The translations under genes and the position numbers were made by a program. The notes beneath the pieces were generated by a model that was not told the DNA's origin, ran no database searches, and saw only the letters and a list, made by a program, of their open reading frames with translations. A stretch of DNA of 64,000 bases, taken from contig NZ_CP054861.1 in assembly GCF_013459645.1 (NCBI RefSeq), positions 4,204,001 to 4,268,000 of the forward strand, read 5' to 3'. Shown here in pieces: positions 9,007 through 18,045 of this stretch (position 1 is the stretch's first letter; every line of letters begins with the position of its first letter). The stretch is from Martelella sp. NC20 (GTDB lineage: Bacteria > Pseudomonadota > Alphaproteobacteria > Rhizobiales > Rhizobiaceae).

Positions 9007-9459
9007 CTATTGCCGTCTGCGCGAATGCGGCGAACGGGCCGCAGCAGTCCAACACGGGATGACGACGCGATATTCGGTGTCGACCGGTCTTGCGTCGCGT
9101 TCACGCCAGACGCGGTTCGCCTGCCGAACGAGGTGCTCCAGCATCGCCTGGCGTGCCAGGTCAAACAGCCATTCGGCAAAGTGCTTGCGCGGGTCATAAC
9201 CGCCTCGCTCACCGCGAACGCGTTCGATGGTGAGGCGGGCGAGTTCTTCCAGATCGTCGCGCTCGATCCGCAGCCGCCGCATGAAGAAAACGATCAGCCG
9301 TGGCATCAGCGCGCGCATCAGCTGTTGCTCAGCCTGCCTGTCGCCTTCGCGCGCGTTCATCAGCCACAAACGCAGGTCGTCGCTGGACGAACCTTCTATT
9401 CCCCTGCGATTCAGCAGGTGCTGGATCCTAGACATCTCTGCCTGTTGTTCACCTGACAT
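9007..9459 (-). CDS. sigma-70 region-2-like protein, no region 4 seen
   Basis: About 150 residues. The central part (DLRLWLMNAREGDRQAEQQL, then LMPRLIVFFMRRLR, then YDPRKHFAEWLFDLARQAML) has the helical pattern and tryptophan-rich end of an ECF sigma factor region 2. After about residue 115 the sequence becomes low-complexity (WTAAARSPHSRRRQ) and stops, where region 4 should follow. It is probably a truncated sigma factor, and without region 4 it could not recognise a -35 element in the usual way. ATG 9459 is taken as start. No anti-sigma gene is adjacent. Family assignment is by pattern only. Confidence 0.5.
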   Translation of the reverse strand: MSGEQQAEMSRIQHLLNRRGIEGSSSDDLRLWLMNAREGDRQAEQQLMRALMPRLIVFFMRRLRIERDDLEELARLTIERVRGERGGYDPRKHFAEWLFDLARQAMLEHLVRQANRVWRERDARPVDTEYRVVIPCWTAAARSPHSRRRQ

Positions 9460-9552
9460 CGACAACACCTCAACACCTCGGACGGACCCGATTGATTGGG
9501 CCGACGCTGTTGATCATCAGCGAGGCCAGTGCGGGTTGCGAGTTATGCAGTG

Positions 9553-10053
9553 TTAGCCGCTGCATGTTGTCGTGAGAGCCAGCAGGAACAGGAGCACGGC
9601 AAGCGCGATGGCGCCGTAGCGCAGCGGCGCCCGCATCCACGGGCTAGCGGCAATCCTGCCGAGCAAGACAGCGATCACCGCCGCCCTTCATGGTGCGGTT
9701 CTGCGCCAGAACCTCGCGCACTGGCGGGGTTTCCGCCGCGAAGGCCGTCTCCCGGACGGGGAAGCGCTCGCCCCACTGACGCACGGGGCCGAGGTCGACA
9801 TGGAGGAACCCCGAGCGCGGATAGAAGCCGAAGCCGAGAAACCCGCGCCGCCGCCTCGAACGCCACCGGGTCGTGGTTCGTCATGACGATGTCGAAGACC
9901 GCACCATCGAGATGCTTCGGCCGGGTCGCACCACCAACGGCGCGGTTTGTGCTCGGGGCTGCGATAGGCGGAGCGAACGATCAGCGGCTTGTCATTGACG
10001 AAGCGGCCGAAACCCCAGCCACCCGTTGCATCACCTTCGGTTGGGCGCAGCAA
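9553..10053 (-). pseudogene. M15-type peptidase remnant joined to a P460 scrap
   Basis: The minus strand begins LLRPTEGDATGGWGFGRFVN, which is P460-like, and passes directly into KPLIVRSAYRSPEH. It then continues in another frame as NRAVGGATRPKHLDGAVFD, and after a further shift as GFLGFGFYPRSGFLHVDLGP. The KHLDG..FD and FLHVD segments carry the zinc-ligand pattern of M15 peptidases (D-Ala-D-Ala carboxypeptidase or phage lysin type). In a third frame the end encodes hydrophobic helices (YGAIALAVLLFLLAL) before a stop at 9553. At least three frameshifts make it non-functional. The P460-peptidase join looks like an illegitimate fusion. Confidence 0.7.
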
Positions 10054-10161
10054 GGGTTTTTCACCTCATCGCGCAATTGAAACGGCGAATGCAGTGATAT
10101 GCCGCCACGGCTCCAATGCCCCGTTATGCATCGTGAGATCGTGTGAGCGCCCGCTCCGCCC

Positions 10162-11751
10162 CTAACGGTTCAGGTCGATGCTCCGCCCGATACCGACAGC
10201 ATCAAGAAAGGCGGTGTCGTGGCTGACGATGAGCAGAGCGCCGTCATAGGCCCGCAATCCGGCCTCCACAGCGGCCACGGTGTCGAGGTCGAGATGATTG
10301 GTCGGCTCGTCGAGAAGGAGAAGCTGTGGCACCGTGGGGCCGCCAAGAACGCAGGCGAGTCCCGCCCGTAGTATCTGTCCCCCGCTGAGGGTCCCCACAC
10401 GGCGATCCGCCATCTCCGCACGAAACTGAAAGCGCGCCAGTGCGGCGCGAACCCCGTTGTTGTCGACGTATGGGTTCAGTCGGGCGAAATTCTCGACAAT
10501 CGTGCCCGCGGGATCAAACAGGCTCACGCGCTGGTCGAAGAAGGCATGAGGGACATGGATCGCGACGCTGCCGGACCAGGGCGCCAGCGATCCCGCGATG
10601 ATGCCGAGGAGCGTGGATTTGCCGGAGCCGTTCGCGCCCGAGATCGACACGCGTTCGGGTCCCGCAATAGCGAGCGACACATCGCGCAGAGCGATCCGAT
10701 CAGGCTCATAGCCGAAGGTGACATGCTCGACTTCGAGTACGCGCTGCGTTGGCGCAAGCCCCGCCAGCGCGAGATTGATCGATAGGGGTTCGATCCGCTC
10801 GATCCGTTCCTGCGCCGCCGCGACGGTGCGGGCGGCGTCCGTGCGCTGGCGCTCCGCGAGACGGGCATTCTCGCCGCCGCTCTTCTCCGCTCGATCGCGG
10901 CGACCACCGATCAGAATGCGCGGTAGGTCTCCGCGCGCGCCCTTGCGGCTGCCGGCGGAATCACGGCGCTGCTGGCGCTCAACCGCCTGCTGCGCTTTGT
11001 GCGTGACCTCCATCATCCGGCGTTCCGCTGATGCCGCGTCATGCTCGGCAGCGGCAAGTTCGGTCGCCTTGCGCGCGCGATACGCGCTCCAGTTACCGCC
11101 ATACCGGGTTGCGCCGAGCGTGGTCAGCTCGATGATCGCGTCCATTTCCTCAAGCAGTTCTCGGTCGTGGCTGACAACGATCGCACCGGCGCGCCAACCA
11201 CGCAGCAGGTCGCGAACCGCCCGCCGGCCGTCGCGATCGAGGTCGTTGGTCGGCTCGTCGAGCAGCAGGAAGTCGGGCCGGACGAAGACGGCGCCGGCCA
11301 GCGCCGCACGCGTTCGCTGTCCACCCGAGAGCTTCGCCAGTGGCGTCTCGAACGGGGCGTCCAGCCCGACCTGGGCGAGCGCTTCCGCCGCGCGCGCTTC
11401 CAGCGACCAGTCAGCCTCGGCGAGTTCCTCGATAGTCGCTGTCCCGATCTCGGCCTTGTGCAAGAGCACAAGGCCCGCGGTCAGCCCCATCAAATCGGCG
11501 ATCGTCTCGTCGGGCGAGATCTGCACGATCTGGCGCAGCGTGCTGATCGTGCCGTTGCACATGACCCGCCCGTTCAAGGGGCGGAGCTCGCCCGCCAGGA
11601 GCTTCAACAGGGTGGACTTCCCCACCCCGTTTCGCCCAACGAGGCCGGCCCGTTCGAGTCTGAAATTAAGATTCAGATCGTCGAATATGGCTCTGCCGTC
11701 AGACGTAAGCCAGCGCAGATGGGCGACGGAGATGGATGCGGCGGTTGACAT
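10162..11751 (-). CDS. ABC-F family ATP-binding protein
   Basis: A 529-residue soluble protein with two ABC domains and no membrane segments. Domain 1 has Walker A GRNGVGKST, signature LSGGQRTRAAL and Walker B FLLLDEPTNDLD. The linker is basic and helical (about residues 225-315). Domain 2 has Walker A GANGSGKST, signature LSGGQILRAGL and Walker B LLLLDEPTNHLD. ABC-F proteins act on ribosomes, some giving antibiotic resistance and others assisting translation; which applies here cannot be told. A broken relative lies at 3228-3858. Confidence 0.9.
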   Translation of the reverse strand: MSTAASISVAHLRWLTSDGRAIFDDLNLNFRLERAGLVGRNGVGKSTLLKLLAGELRPLNGRVMCNGTISTLRQIVQISPDETIADLMGLTAGLVLLHKAEIGTATIEELAEADWSLEARAAEALAQVGLDAPFETPLAKLSGGQRTRAALAGAVFVRPDFLLLDEPTNDLDRDGRRAVRDLLRGWRAGAIVVSHDRELLEEMDAIIELTTLGATRYGGNWSAYRARKATELAAAEHDAASAERRMMEVTHKAQQAVERQQRRDSAGSRKGARGDLPRILIGGRRDRAEKSGGENARLAERQRTDAARTVAAAQERIERIEPLSINLALAGLAPTQRVLEVEHVTFGYEPDRIALRDVSLAIAGPERVSISGANGSGKSTLLGIIAGSLAPWSGSVAIHVPHAFFDQRVSLFDPAGTIVENFARLNPYVDNNGVRAALARFQFRAEMADRRVGTLSGGQILRAGLACVLGGPTVPQLLLLDEPTNHLDLDTVAAVEAGLRAYDGALLIVSHDTAFLDAVGIGRSIDLNR

Positions 11752-11864
11752 GGATAGGCGTTCCCTGCTGACAATGCGAAGCGGTGTTGCAGTCGGGGAT
11801 ACGATCCATGCGCGTGGACACTCCTTGCGAGACGCTGCGCCAGCGGGGCGCAGTCATTATATTG

Positions 11865-12115
11865 CCATCGCCAGGCGTTCGTGTCCAGAAGTTGCCGACC
11901 GCGTGGGCGACGAGGCGATCGTCGCAGTCCAGCACTTCGCCGGTCACATAACCGGCTGTCCAGCCCCGATTTACGACCTGCGCCACAGCCGTGATCGGCA
12001 TCGTCGGTTTCCGCACCGGCTTCAGATAGGTTATGGTGAGATCCTTCGTCACGACCATCGTCCCAGCGGGCTCCAGCGTGTGCGCGGACGCGGCGCGGCA
12101 GGGCGAGGCCGTCAA
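11865..12115 (-). pseudogene. hotdog-fold thioesterase C-terminal fragment
   Basis: The minus strand just after the ALDH gene encodes AASAHTLEPAGTMVVTKDLT, then ITYLKPVRKP, then GYVTGEVLDCDDRLVAHAVG. This is the C-terminal half of a PaaI-like hotdog acyl-CoA thioesterase. No N-terminal half with its catalytic residues is present, because the upstream DNA is the end of the ALDH gene. The frame reads on into unrelated sequence toward the ABC-F gene. It is a 5'-truncated remnant. Confidence 0.6.
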
Positions 12116-13593
12116 GCGACATCGCGCATCTCTTGCTTGGGCATGAACACGCTCTTGATTTCCAGAAAGGCTTCCAGTCCTTCCGGTCCGCCCTCGCGTC
12201 CTATGCCAGAGCGCTTGTAGCCCCCGAACGGCACAGAAGGATCGAGCTGGAGTCCGTTCACGCCCACCTGGCCGGTACGGATCCGACAAGCGACCGAATA
12301 GGCGCGCTCGGGATCGTTCGAATAGACGCTGCCGCTGAGCCCCATCTGAGGTGCGTTCGCGATCTCTACCGCCTCATCGATCGAATCATAAGGCTGCACT
12401 GTGAGCACCGGTCCGAAGATTTCCTCGCGCGCGATGGCCATGTCGGACGTAACAGAGATGAACAGCGTGGGTTCGATATAGTGGCCGCGCTGGAAACGCG
12501 CGCTTCGTCCGCCGCCCGTAAGGATCTCGGCGCCATCGCTGCGGCCGGATGCGATATAGGACAGCACACGGTTTGCTTGCCGAGCGTTGAGTACCGGCCC
12601 GACTTCGGTTTGCGGCTCCCACGGATCACCCATTGGCAAGGCTTCGAGCCGCGCCTTCAACGCGCCGGCGGCTTGGTCGAGCCGTTGTCTCGGCACCAGG
12701 ATGCGCGACTGCGAGAAGCAGATCTGCCCCGAGAACGGCATGGCGAACGGCATCAGCGCGTCGAACGCGGTCGGAAGATCGGCGTCCTCGAGCAGGATCG
12801 CGGCGGACTTGCCGCCAAGCTCCAGCGTCAGGCGTGTCATGTTCTCCGCGCAGGCTACCGCGATCTGCCGACCCGTCGCGAGGCTCCCGGTGAAGCTCAC
12901 CTTGTCGACCGCCGGCGAGGAGACGAGCTGGGCGCTCTCCTGCGCGTCGGCGTTGAGGACGTTGAGCACGCCCGGCGGAAGCCCGACCTCCTTCGCGCAT
13001 TCGGCGAGGACGAGCGTGTCGAGCGGGCTTTCAGGCGATGGTTTGACGATGCAGGTGCATCCCGCAGCCAGTGCGGCGCCCAGTTTCTGGCAGAGGATTG
13101 GGAATGGAGCGTTCCAGGGGACGATCAGCAGGGCCACACCAGCTGGCTCCTTACGCACGCGCGCAGTGCCGCCGGCCAGCGGCCTGACGGTTTCGAACTC
13201 GAAGACGTCCGCGAGCTCTGCGTAGTAGCGGAGGCGCTGGATGCCCGTACCGATGAGGCGCGTGGCAAGGTTGATCGGCATGCCCACCTGCGCGGTCCAG
13301 AGCCGCGCCAGCAACGGCGCCCGGCGGGACAAGGCATCGGCCAGCTTCGCTAGCACGGCGCCCCGCTCGTGGCCCTGCATAAGTGGCCAAGGCCCCCGAT
13401 CAAAGGCCGCGCGTGCCGCCAGGATCGCGCACTCGGCATCCTCAGGACTTGCTAAGGGAACTTCGAGCACGACCTCTTCGGTGGTGGGATCGATGATCGG
13501 GGTATGTTTAGACGACGTCGGTGCGTCCCATTGTCCTCTGATGAAGAAACGCGTCCGGACATCGGCGGAAAGTTCCTCGTGCGCATCAAACAT
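12112..13593 (-). CDS. NAD(P)-dependent aldehyde dehydrogenase
   Basis: A full-length ALDH of 493 residues. Key motifs are VSFTGSLATGR for the cofactor, the general base in LELGGKSAAIL, the catalytic cysteine in SGQICFSQSR, and the C-terminal PFGGYKRSGIGREGG. The ATG at 13593 has GGGGAGG upstream. Unlike the ALDH at 6916 it keeps the catalytic glutamate. It oxidises an unknown aldehyde to the acid in the cytoplasm. The thioesterase remnant just downstream suggests it once sat in a small-molecule degradation operon. Confidence 0.9.
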   Translation of the reverse strand: MFDAHEELSADVRTRFFIRGQWDAPTSSKHTPIIDPTTEEVVLEVPLASPEDAECAILAARAAFDRGPWPLMQGHERGAVLAKLADALSRRAPLLARLWTAQVGMPINLATRLIGTGIQRLRYYAELADVFEFETVRPLAGGTARVRKEPAGVALLIVPWNAPFPILCQKLGAALAAGCTCIVKPSPESPLDTLVLAECAKEVGLPPGVLNVLNADAQESAQLVSSPAVDKVSFTGSLATGRQIAVACAENMTRLTLELGGKSAAILLEDADLPTAFDALMPFAMPFSGQICFSQSRILVPRQRLDQAAGALKARLEALPMGDPWEPQTEVGPVLNARQANRVLSYIASGRSDGAEILTGGGRSARFQRGHYIEPTLFISVTSDMAIAREEIFGPVLTVQPYDSIDEAVEIANAPQMGLSGSVYSNDPERAYSVACRIRTGQVGVNGLQLDPSVPFGGYKRSGIGREGGPEGLEAFLEIKSVFMPKQEMRDVA

Positions 13594-14157
13594 GGCGTTG
13601 TACCTCCCCTACGGGTTGAAAATGGTGCCGCGTGTCGAGACGACGCGCGCTGACGGCGAAGGACTCGGGAGGATGACCCGGGCGTCCATCGGTAACAAAC
13701 CGATGATCGTGGAAGGTCGCTCCGACCTCCCACACGCTTGTGGAATCGGTGGCGGCGCCAACCACACAAAAACAGTGCTTCCAGGGGTATTCAACAAACG
13801 GCATGGCATGGTCCTTATTTTTGCTGGCGGAGCAGCCGCAGCCGCGGCCATCCTGTCCACGCAATATCGAGCAACGTCTCGCGTTGGACAAATTAGGCTG
13901 TGCCAGCTTGCATGAGGGAGCGCTAGGCGCGCTCGCCTGCGCCTTGGTCACGCGGCAGAATTTCCCACCGCATATCATGGCGCCTAACGGCGACTAACTG
14001 GCGGCCATTCGCGACCCCCCGTCACTCTTTGTCCACCGAGGATCTGGATAGTCGCTGGGGGGCGATCCCTGAGGGAGTGCTGCAATGTACGAAATTGACG
14101 GATCGGCGAATTCGGATCTGGAACTTCGCCATGGATGATCGGCCGGCCAAGGAACCG
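13594..14157. other. intergenic stretch, no gene recognised
   Basis: About 560 bp. A minus-strand frame from 13804 (MPFVEYPWKHCFCVVGAA) is open for about 70 codons but resembles nothing I know. The DNA beyond it has no convincing coding frame. Given the decay on both sides, it may be remnant sequence. Confidence 0.4.
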
Positions 14158-14735
14158 GTATAGACGGCGTTGCGCAGCGCAACACTTCTTGCGCGCCAGT
14201 TCGGGGCGGCCATTTCCCTCATCCATGTGGTTGATGACGATCGGCCGCGGCGCATCGTCGATGCCGAGAAAAACGAGACCGTGCCTTTATTGCGACAGAT
14301 GGCCGCAACGCTGCAAGGCGTCGATAGCGTGGCGTGCAGCACGCGCGTCATTATGGCCTCGCCCTTTGTCGGCATTGTCAGGGCTGCGGAAGAGATTGCG
14401 CCGGATATTCTCGTGATCGGGCCGCATCGCCGGCAGGTGCTGAAGGATATCTTCCTTGGAACCACGGCGGAGCGGACGATCAGATCCGTGCACTGCCTGT
14501 CCTGATGGTGAACGCCCAGCCTGCCGGAAATAATCGGCATGTGCTGCAGACCACCGACCTTTCCGATGGTTCGGGTGAGGCGTTGCAGCGTTTCACAGCA
14601 CTCGGCGTCGGCGCCCGCAACCGCAATTCGCTGCTTTATGTGTTCGACGCACCGATGCTGCGGCTGGCGTTCCGTCCGAAAACACCGCAGGACGGGCAGA
14701 TCCTGGCCGGGGAACAGGCAAAGGCATCGCAGGCA
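14158..14735 (+). pseudogene. universal stress protein (tandem UspA) remnant
   Basis: The plus strand encodes ALRSATLLARQFGAAISLIH, then VVDDDRPRRI, and later EIAPDILVIGPHRRQVLKDI. That is a UspA domain with a G-x-H-like nucleotide-binding segment. After RTIRSVHCL the frame shifts, and a second Usp-type stretch continues as VLMVNAQPAGNNRHVLQTTD. An in-frame stop lies just before the first domain, and the second domain is cut at about 14735 where MFS sequence begins. It is damaged at the start, in the middle and at the end. Confidence 0.65.
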
Positions 14736-15026
14736 CTTTCCATGGCGCTCGGATCGACATTGGCGACCGCGCTCTGGGTCGATCTGTTCGGCCCTGCCGA
14801 ACTCGCTCGGGTGAGATCGTTTGTCGAAGCCGGAACGGTCATCGCACGCGGCGCATCGCCGATCCTGATGGGTGTTCTGATCGATGCCGGCATACCGCTT
14901 TCCTTTCAGGTACTCGCCTGTGGCGCGTATCCGATGTTCGCCTCAATCTCGCAAGACGGCCCTTACCGTGGGGTTACGAAGATGCCAATCACGATCAGGG
15001 TGAAAATGATCGACAGCCAGCGATGA
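14731..15026 (+). pseudogene. MFS transporter C-terminal fragment
   Basis: Continuing the frame of the stress-protein remnant, the sequence changes to ALSMALGSTLATALWVDLFG, then GASPILMGVLIDAGIPLSFQ. This is the pattern of the last two transmembrane helices of a major facilitator permease. Nothing upstream encodes the other helices. The join with the Usp fragment gives a chimeric frame ending at 15026. Confidence 0.5.
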
Positions 15027-15107
15027 CATCGTCTTATCAACTTACTCCAGCTCAATTGTACCTCCTTCGAAATTCGTCGGATGCGAAAAAGGCCCGGGCC
15101 CGAGGGA

Positions 15108-15494
15108 TCATGAGGCGTTTAGTGCCACGGCGGCTCGGATGAGCGCCGACAGCGCCTCTTCGTCGATTGCATCGCCCTCACGGAAATCAATGGCCCGCCG
15201 GACATTGCCGTCGAGACTGGAATTGAAAAGTCCGGTCGGGTCAGGCAGGGACGCGCCCTTGGCGAAGGTCATCTTGACCTTGTCCCTGTAGGCCTCGCCG
15301 GTGCAGATCATGCCGTCGCGATACCAGGTCGGAACGCCGCGCCATTTCCATTCCTCGACGATATCGGGCTCGGCTTCTTTAATCAAACCCCTGATGCGGG
15401 AGAGCATGTCGCCCCGCCAGTCGCCCAGTTCCGTGATCCTTTCATCGATCTTTTGCGATGGATTTTGCTCCTGTTGAGCATTGGTCATAGTCAT
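15108..15494 (-). CDS. DUF1801 domain protein
   Basis: A 128-residue protein with the DUF1801/YdhG pattern: ITELGDWRGDMLSRIRGLIK, then EWKWRGVPTWY, then KVKMTFAKGASLPDP and GNVRRAIDF. These small cytoplasmic proteins have an alpha/beta fold of unknown biochemical role and often sit next to VOC and SRPBCC genes. The start MTMTNAQ (ATG at 15494) follows AAGAGGACC. It ends a minus-strand run beginning with the VOC genes. Confidence 0.85.
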   Translation of the reverse strand: MTMTNAQQEQNPSQKIDERITELGDWRGDMLSRIRGLIKEAEPDIVEEWKWRGVPTWYRDGMICTGEAYRDKVKMTFAKGASLPDPTGLFNSSLDGNVRRAIDFREGDAIDEEALSALIRAAVALNAS

Positions 15495-15540
15495 GGTCCT
15501 CTTGCTTCTTGCGGTGCGGGGCGCATGGCCCGCGCTCGCT

Positions 15541-15715
15541 TCAATCCATCTCGGCCAGTACCTGCTCCAGCCTGTCGAAGTGCGCATCATATGGGGTGTG
15601 ATCATTGGTCCTTGGCACACGGACGGAGTTTTGCAATGCAAATCAAAACCCGCTGGAAGGGAGAATTGGGTGTCTGACGCCGTGGACAACCCAGCAACAA
15701 GAAGCAGATTGGTCG
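15541..15715 (-). other. possible 3' tail of a lost gene
   Basis: Between the DUF1801 and VOC genes, the minus strand has a frame ending HTPYDAHFDRLEQVLAEMD at 15541 that reads like a natural C-terminus. An SRPBCC-type protein would fit the usual neighbourhood. Too little is left to assign it, and no start is visible before the VOC stop. Confidence 0.25.
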
Positions 15716-16069
15716 TTACGCCAGATGCGAGAGGATGTTGATCAGCTTGCCGGCAGGGTCGGCCACGAAGAAGCGTCTGACTCCCCACGGTTCGTCCCTC
15801 AGATCGTGAACAAGGTCGCAGCCCATCTTGACGGCACGGGCATATACCGCGTCGACATCATCGACTTCAACGGAGAGGTCCGGAACCGGCGCCCCGGAGC
15901 CGCCTTCGCTCATGATGCTCAACTGCGTCTTGGCCGTCAGATCCGAACCGAGGGTGACGATCCAGCCGAGATCCATGAGCAGGTCGAGGTCGAAGAGTTC
16001 GGTATAGAATGCCTGTACATCCTGAACCGACCCTGCGGCAACATTCGCAACGATACGCCGCACGCTCAT
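15716..16069 (-). CDS. VOC (glyoxalase-like) family protein
   Basis: A 117-residue single-domain vicinal-oxygen-chelate protein. It starts MSVRRIVANVAAGSVQDVQA and ends RRFFVADPAGKLINILSHLA, the usual beta-alpha-beta-beta-beta ends of the fold. VOC members include glyoxalases, dioxygenases and drug-binding resistance proteins; the role here is unknown. Its start lies at the very end of the upstream VOC remnant. Confidence 0.85.
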   Translation of the reverse strand: MSVRRIVANVAAGSVQDVQAFYTELFDLDLLMDLGWIVTLGSDLTAKTQLSIMSEGGSGAPVPDLSVEVDDVDAVYARAVKMGCDLVHDLRDEPWGVRRFFVADPAGKLINILSHLA

Positions 16070-16476
16070 ACTGCCCCCCTTGGCTCGGTATCCACAGATG
16101 GCCGAATGGATCGCGCAGGCGTCCTTCTCGCTTGCTGTACCGGCGATCCTTGACCCGGAATGACAGTCTCGGCGCCTTCCGCTGTCATGCGATCCACAAT
16201 CGCGGCGCTGTCGGACGCCTCAATCTGGATCAGAACGGGTGATCCGCCCAATGTCTGCGGCGACAGCCAGCCCCACTCGGCTACCTCCTCGCTCAGGGCG
16301 AGCCGGATATCTCCCAGCCCAAGCTTGGCAAACCCGACGATGCCGTCCGCCTCGTCATGACGTTCGAGAAGGTCTGCGCCCAGTGCCGCTTGATAGAACG
16401 CGATGGCGGCATCGACATCCTGCACGATCAGGCGCGCAAAGACAGCCGTTAGTGTTGTTTCTCCTGGCATTTTCAC
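16066..16476 (-). pseudogene. VOC family protein with a C-terminal frameshift
   Basis: The start MKMPGETTLTAVFARLIVQD and core AAIAFYQAALGADLLERHDE are typical of a PhnB/VOC protein. After GAETVIP one extra G shifts the frame, and the product ends in unrelated residues. Reading one base later restores VKDRRYSKREGRLRDPFGHL with WIPSQGG, the conserved VOC end DPFGH.W. As written, that end, which normally completes the metal site, is lost. Recent damage or a sequencing error could both explain it. Confidence 0.7.
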
Positions 16477-16539
16477 TCCGCTTTTATCTTGTCATCCAGG
16501 CAAGATAGGCAGCGTGACGCAGCGCGTCTTGAATGAAAG

Positions 16540-17316
16540 TCAACGGGATCGAACATGCCCCGGATAGGGGCGTTCGCTCGCGCGCAGGCGGCCCGGGGAC
16601 ATGGACGCGAAGCGCGTGACCTCGCGTGTCATATGAGACTGGTCGGAATAGCATGTGTCCAGCGCCAGGTCCGAGAGCGATGACGCCTCTGTCATCCGAG
16701 CGACAGCGCTTCGAAACCGTTCGATCCCCAAATAGCTCTTGGGTGTCAGACCAACATTGACAAGAAATAGCTTCCTGAAGGTATGCGACGACAGTCCGAG
16801 TTCATGGCTGGTTTCGCGGACAGTTCTGCCAGCACGCAGATCCTCCAGTCCACGTGAGATCAACTCCAAGGAACGGGTATCCTCAACGAGTGACACGATT
16901 TCGCTTTCGAGCAGCTCGAGCCGCGCCGCATGCGTTCCGAGCTCTCGCAGTTCCTCACGGAGGCTCCCTGCACGCTCCCCCAAAAGCCGGCTAAGATCGG
17001 TGACCTGATCTGCAAATCCATCGACCCTGCCAAATAGAGCCCCGGCTCCGCCGGGCCGAAAGCTGATGCCACAGGCCGATTGCTGGGGCCGGCGCGGAAT
17101 ACGTCTGACTGTTGTAGAAGGCCCTTGGAAAACCGCCAGTGGCCCGCCGCCCGAAGCGCCATCCAGAAGCGACATACCGGCAAGACTGAAAATGATCTGG
17201 CACCGTCCAGACGGCAGCAAAGCCTCGAATCCAGAGGCCTCAGGGTCTGAGACGCACCAGAGGTGGTCGATAATCGATCCGGCCGTCTTGTTTTCAGGGA
17301 CGCGAGAAGTGAGCAT
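16540..17316 (-). CDS. AraC family transcriptional regulator
   Basis: A 258-residue regulator. The N-terminal part (PENKTAGSIIDHLWCVSDPE, later LLPSGRCQIIFSLAG) is the sensing domain found in DUF6597-type AraC proteins. The C-terminal hundred residues carry two helix-turn-helix motifs: VRETSHELGLSSHTFRKLF and LALDTCYSDQSHMTREVTRF. It is transcribed towards the VOC genes and may regulate them. The inducer is unknown. Confidence 0.85.
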   Translation of the reverse strand: MLTSRVPENKTAGSIIDHLWCVSDPEASGFEALLPSGRCQIIFSLAGMSLLDGASGGGPLAVFQGPSTTVRRIPRRPQQSACGISFRPGGAGALFGRVDGFADQVTDLSRLLGERAGSLREELRELGTHAARLELLESEIVSLVEDTRSLELISRGLEDLRAGRTVRETSHELGLSSHTFRKLFLVNVGLTPKSYLGIERFRSAVARMTEASSLSDLALDTCYSDQSHMTREVTRFASMSPGRLRASERPYPGHVRSR

Positions 17317-17828
17317 CGTTTCCCTCGATTTGAAGCCCGAACTATTGGATCATCAAAGTCGTCCCGAAGCAATGGAAAGCGTGCCGAAATGTCGCCTCAT
17401 GCGAGCTTGGTCACATTGATTGAGCACCTGAAGCGACAGTCTGGCGGGGCCGCACATCCATCATTTGCCTCCTGCACGGTGAACGTTCGTTCCCCGCCCA
17501 TCTGACACGTTCATTTCGCCCTGAGGACTGGTCGCTTAGTTCGAATCGTGGTCATTTGTTCGCTACTCAACGAGTGTCTGGTTCTGGAATCCAATCACGA
17601 ACCGTTGCTTGGCTGAAATGGGACGCGAAACTGTCGTTCAACCCGCAGCACTGCGGAAGATAGCATCGCTATTCTGGTCTTGAAGGGATTGGGACCGGCG
17701 ACCCTCATGAGTTCTCGAAATACGAATGAATTTCATGGCTTATGAATTAGACAACCGTGGAATGTATCTGGTGTTTGATCCTAGGCTTTGATGGTGCGAT
17801 GTTTTCCATGGAATGGAAGGAAGCACTA
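17317..17828. other. intergenic stretch, no gene recognised
   Basis: About 510 bp between the AraC regulator and the IS relic, A+T-richer than the surroundings. No convincing frame or motif was found. Confidence 0.5.
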
Positions 17829-17946
17829 TGGGCCAAATTCTGCACGGCAGCGTCACGACGACAGAGGCAGTCCGTCGAGCAATACACAATAGTCAAGAGA
17901 GCCTAAGAGTGAATAATCCCAAGAATTGTAGACACCTTGCTGCCTA
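17829..17946 (+). mobile_element. IS481-like transposase N-terminal relic
   Basis: The frame from the ATG at 17829 reads MGQILHGSVTTTEAVRRAIH then NSQESLRV, the distinctive start of IS481-family transposases. It then changes to NNPKNCRHLAA and stops. Only about 28 family-like residues remain; the helix-turn-helix and DDE domain are missing. The downstream DNA to 18045 may hold the end of another element, but no inverted repeats were recognised. Confidence 0.55.
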
Positions 17947-18045
17947 AAAATGAGGTAAGAAGGCGACCATGAGCAAATCGATGGCTCCATGTGACGCTTT
18001 GAAATTGATTGCCGTGCCGATCGCGCTCCAGGGTCGCGCAGCAAG

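Noticed and set aside
13602..13804. Minus-strand frame MPFVEYPWKHCFCVVGAATD onwards
   Set aside because: No family resemblance and it lies in decayed DNA, so not called as a gene.
17947..18045. Start of a second transposase (MSKSMAPCDALKLIAVPIAL)
   Set aside because: Too short and without a recognisable family motif.
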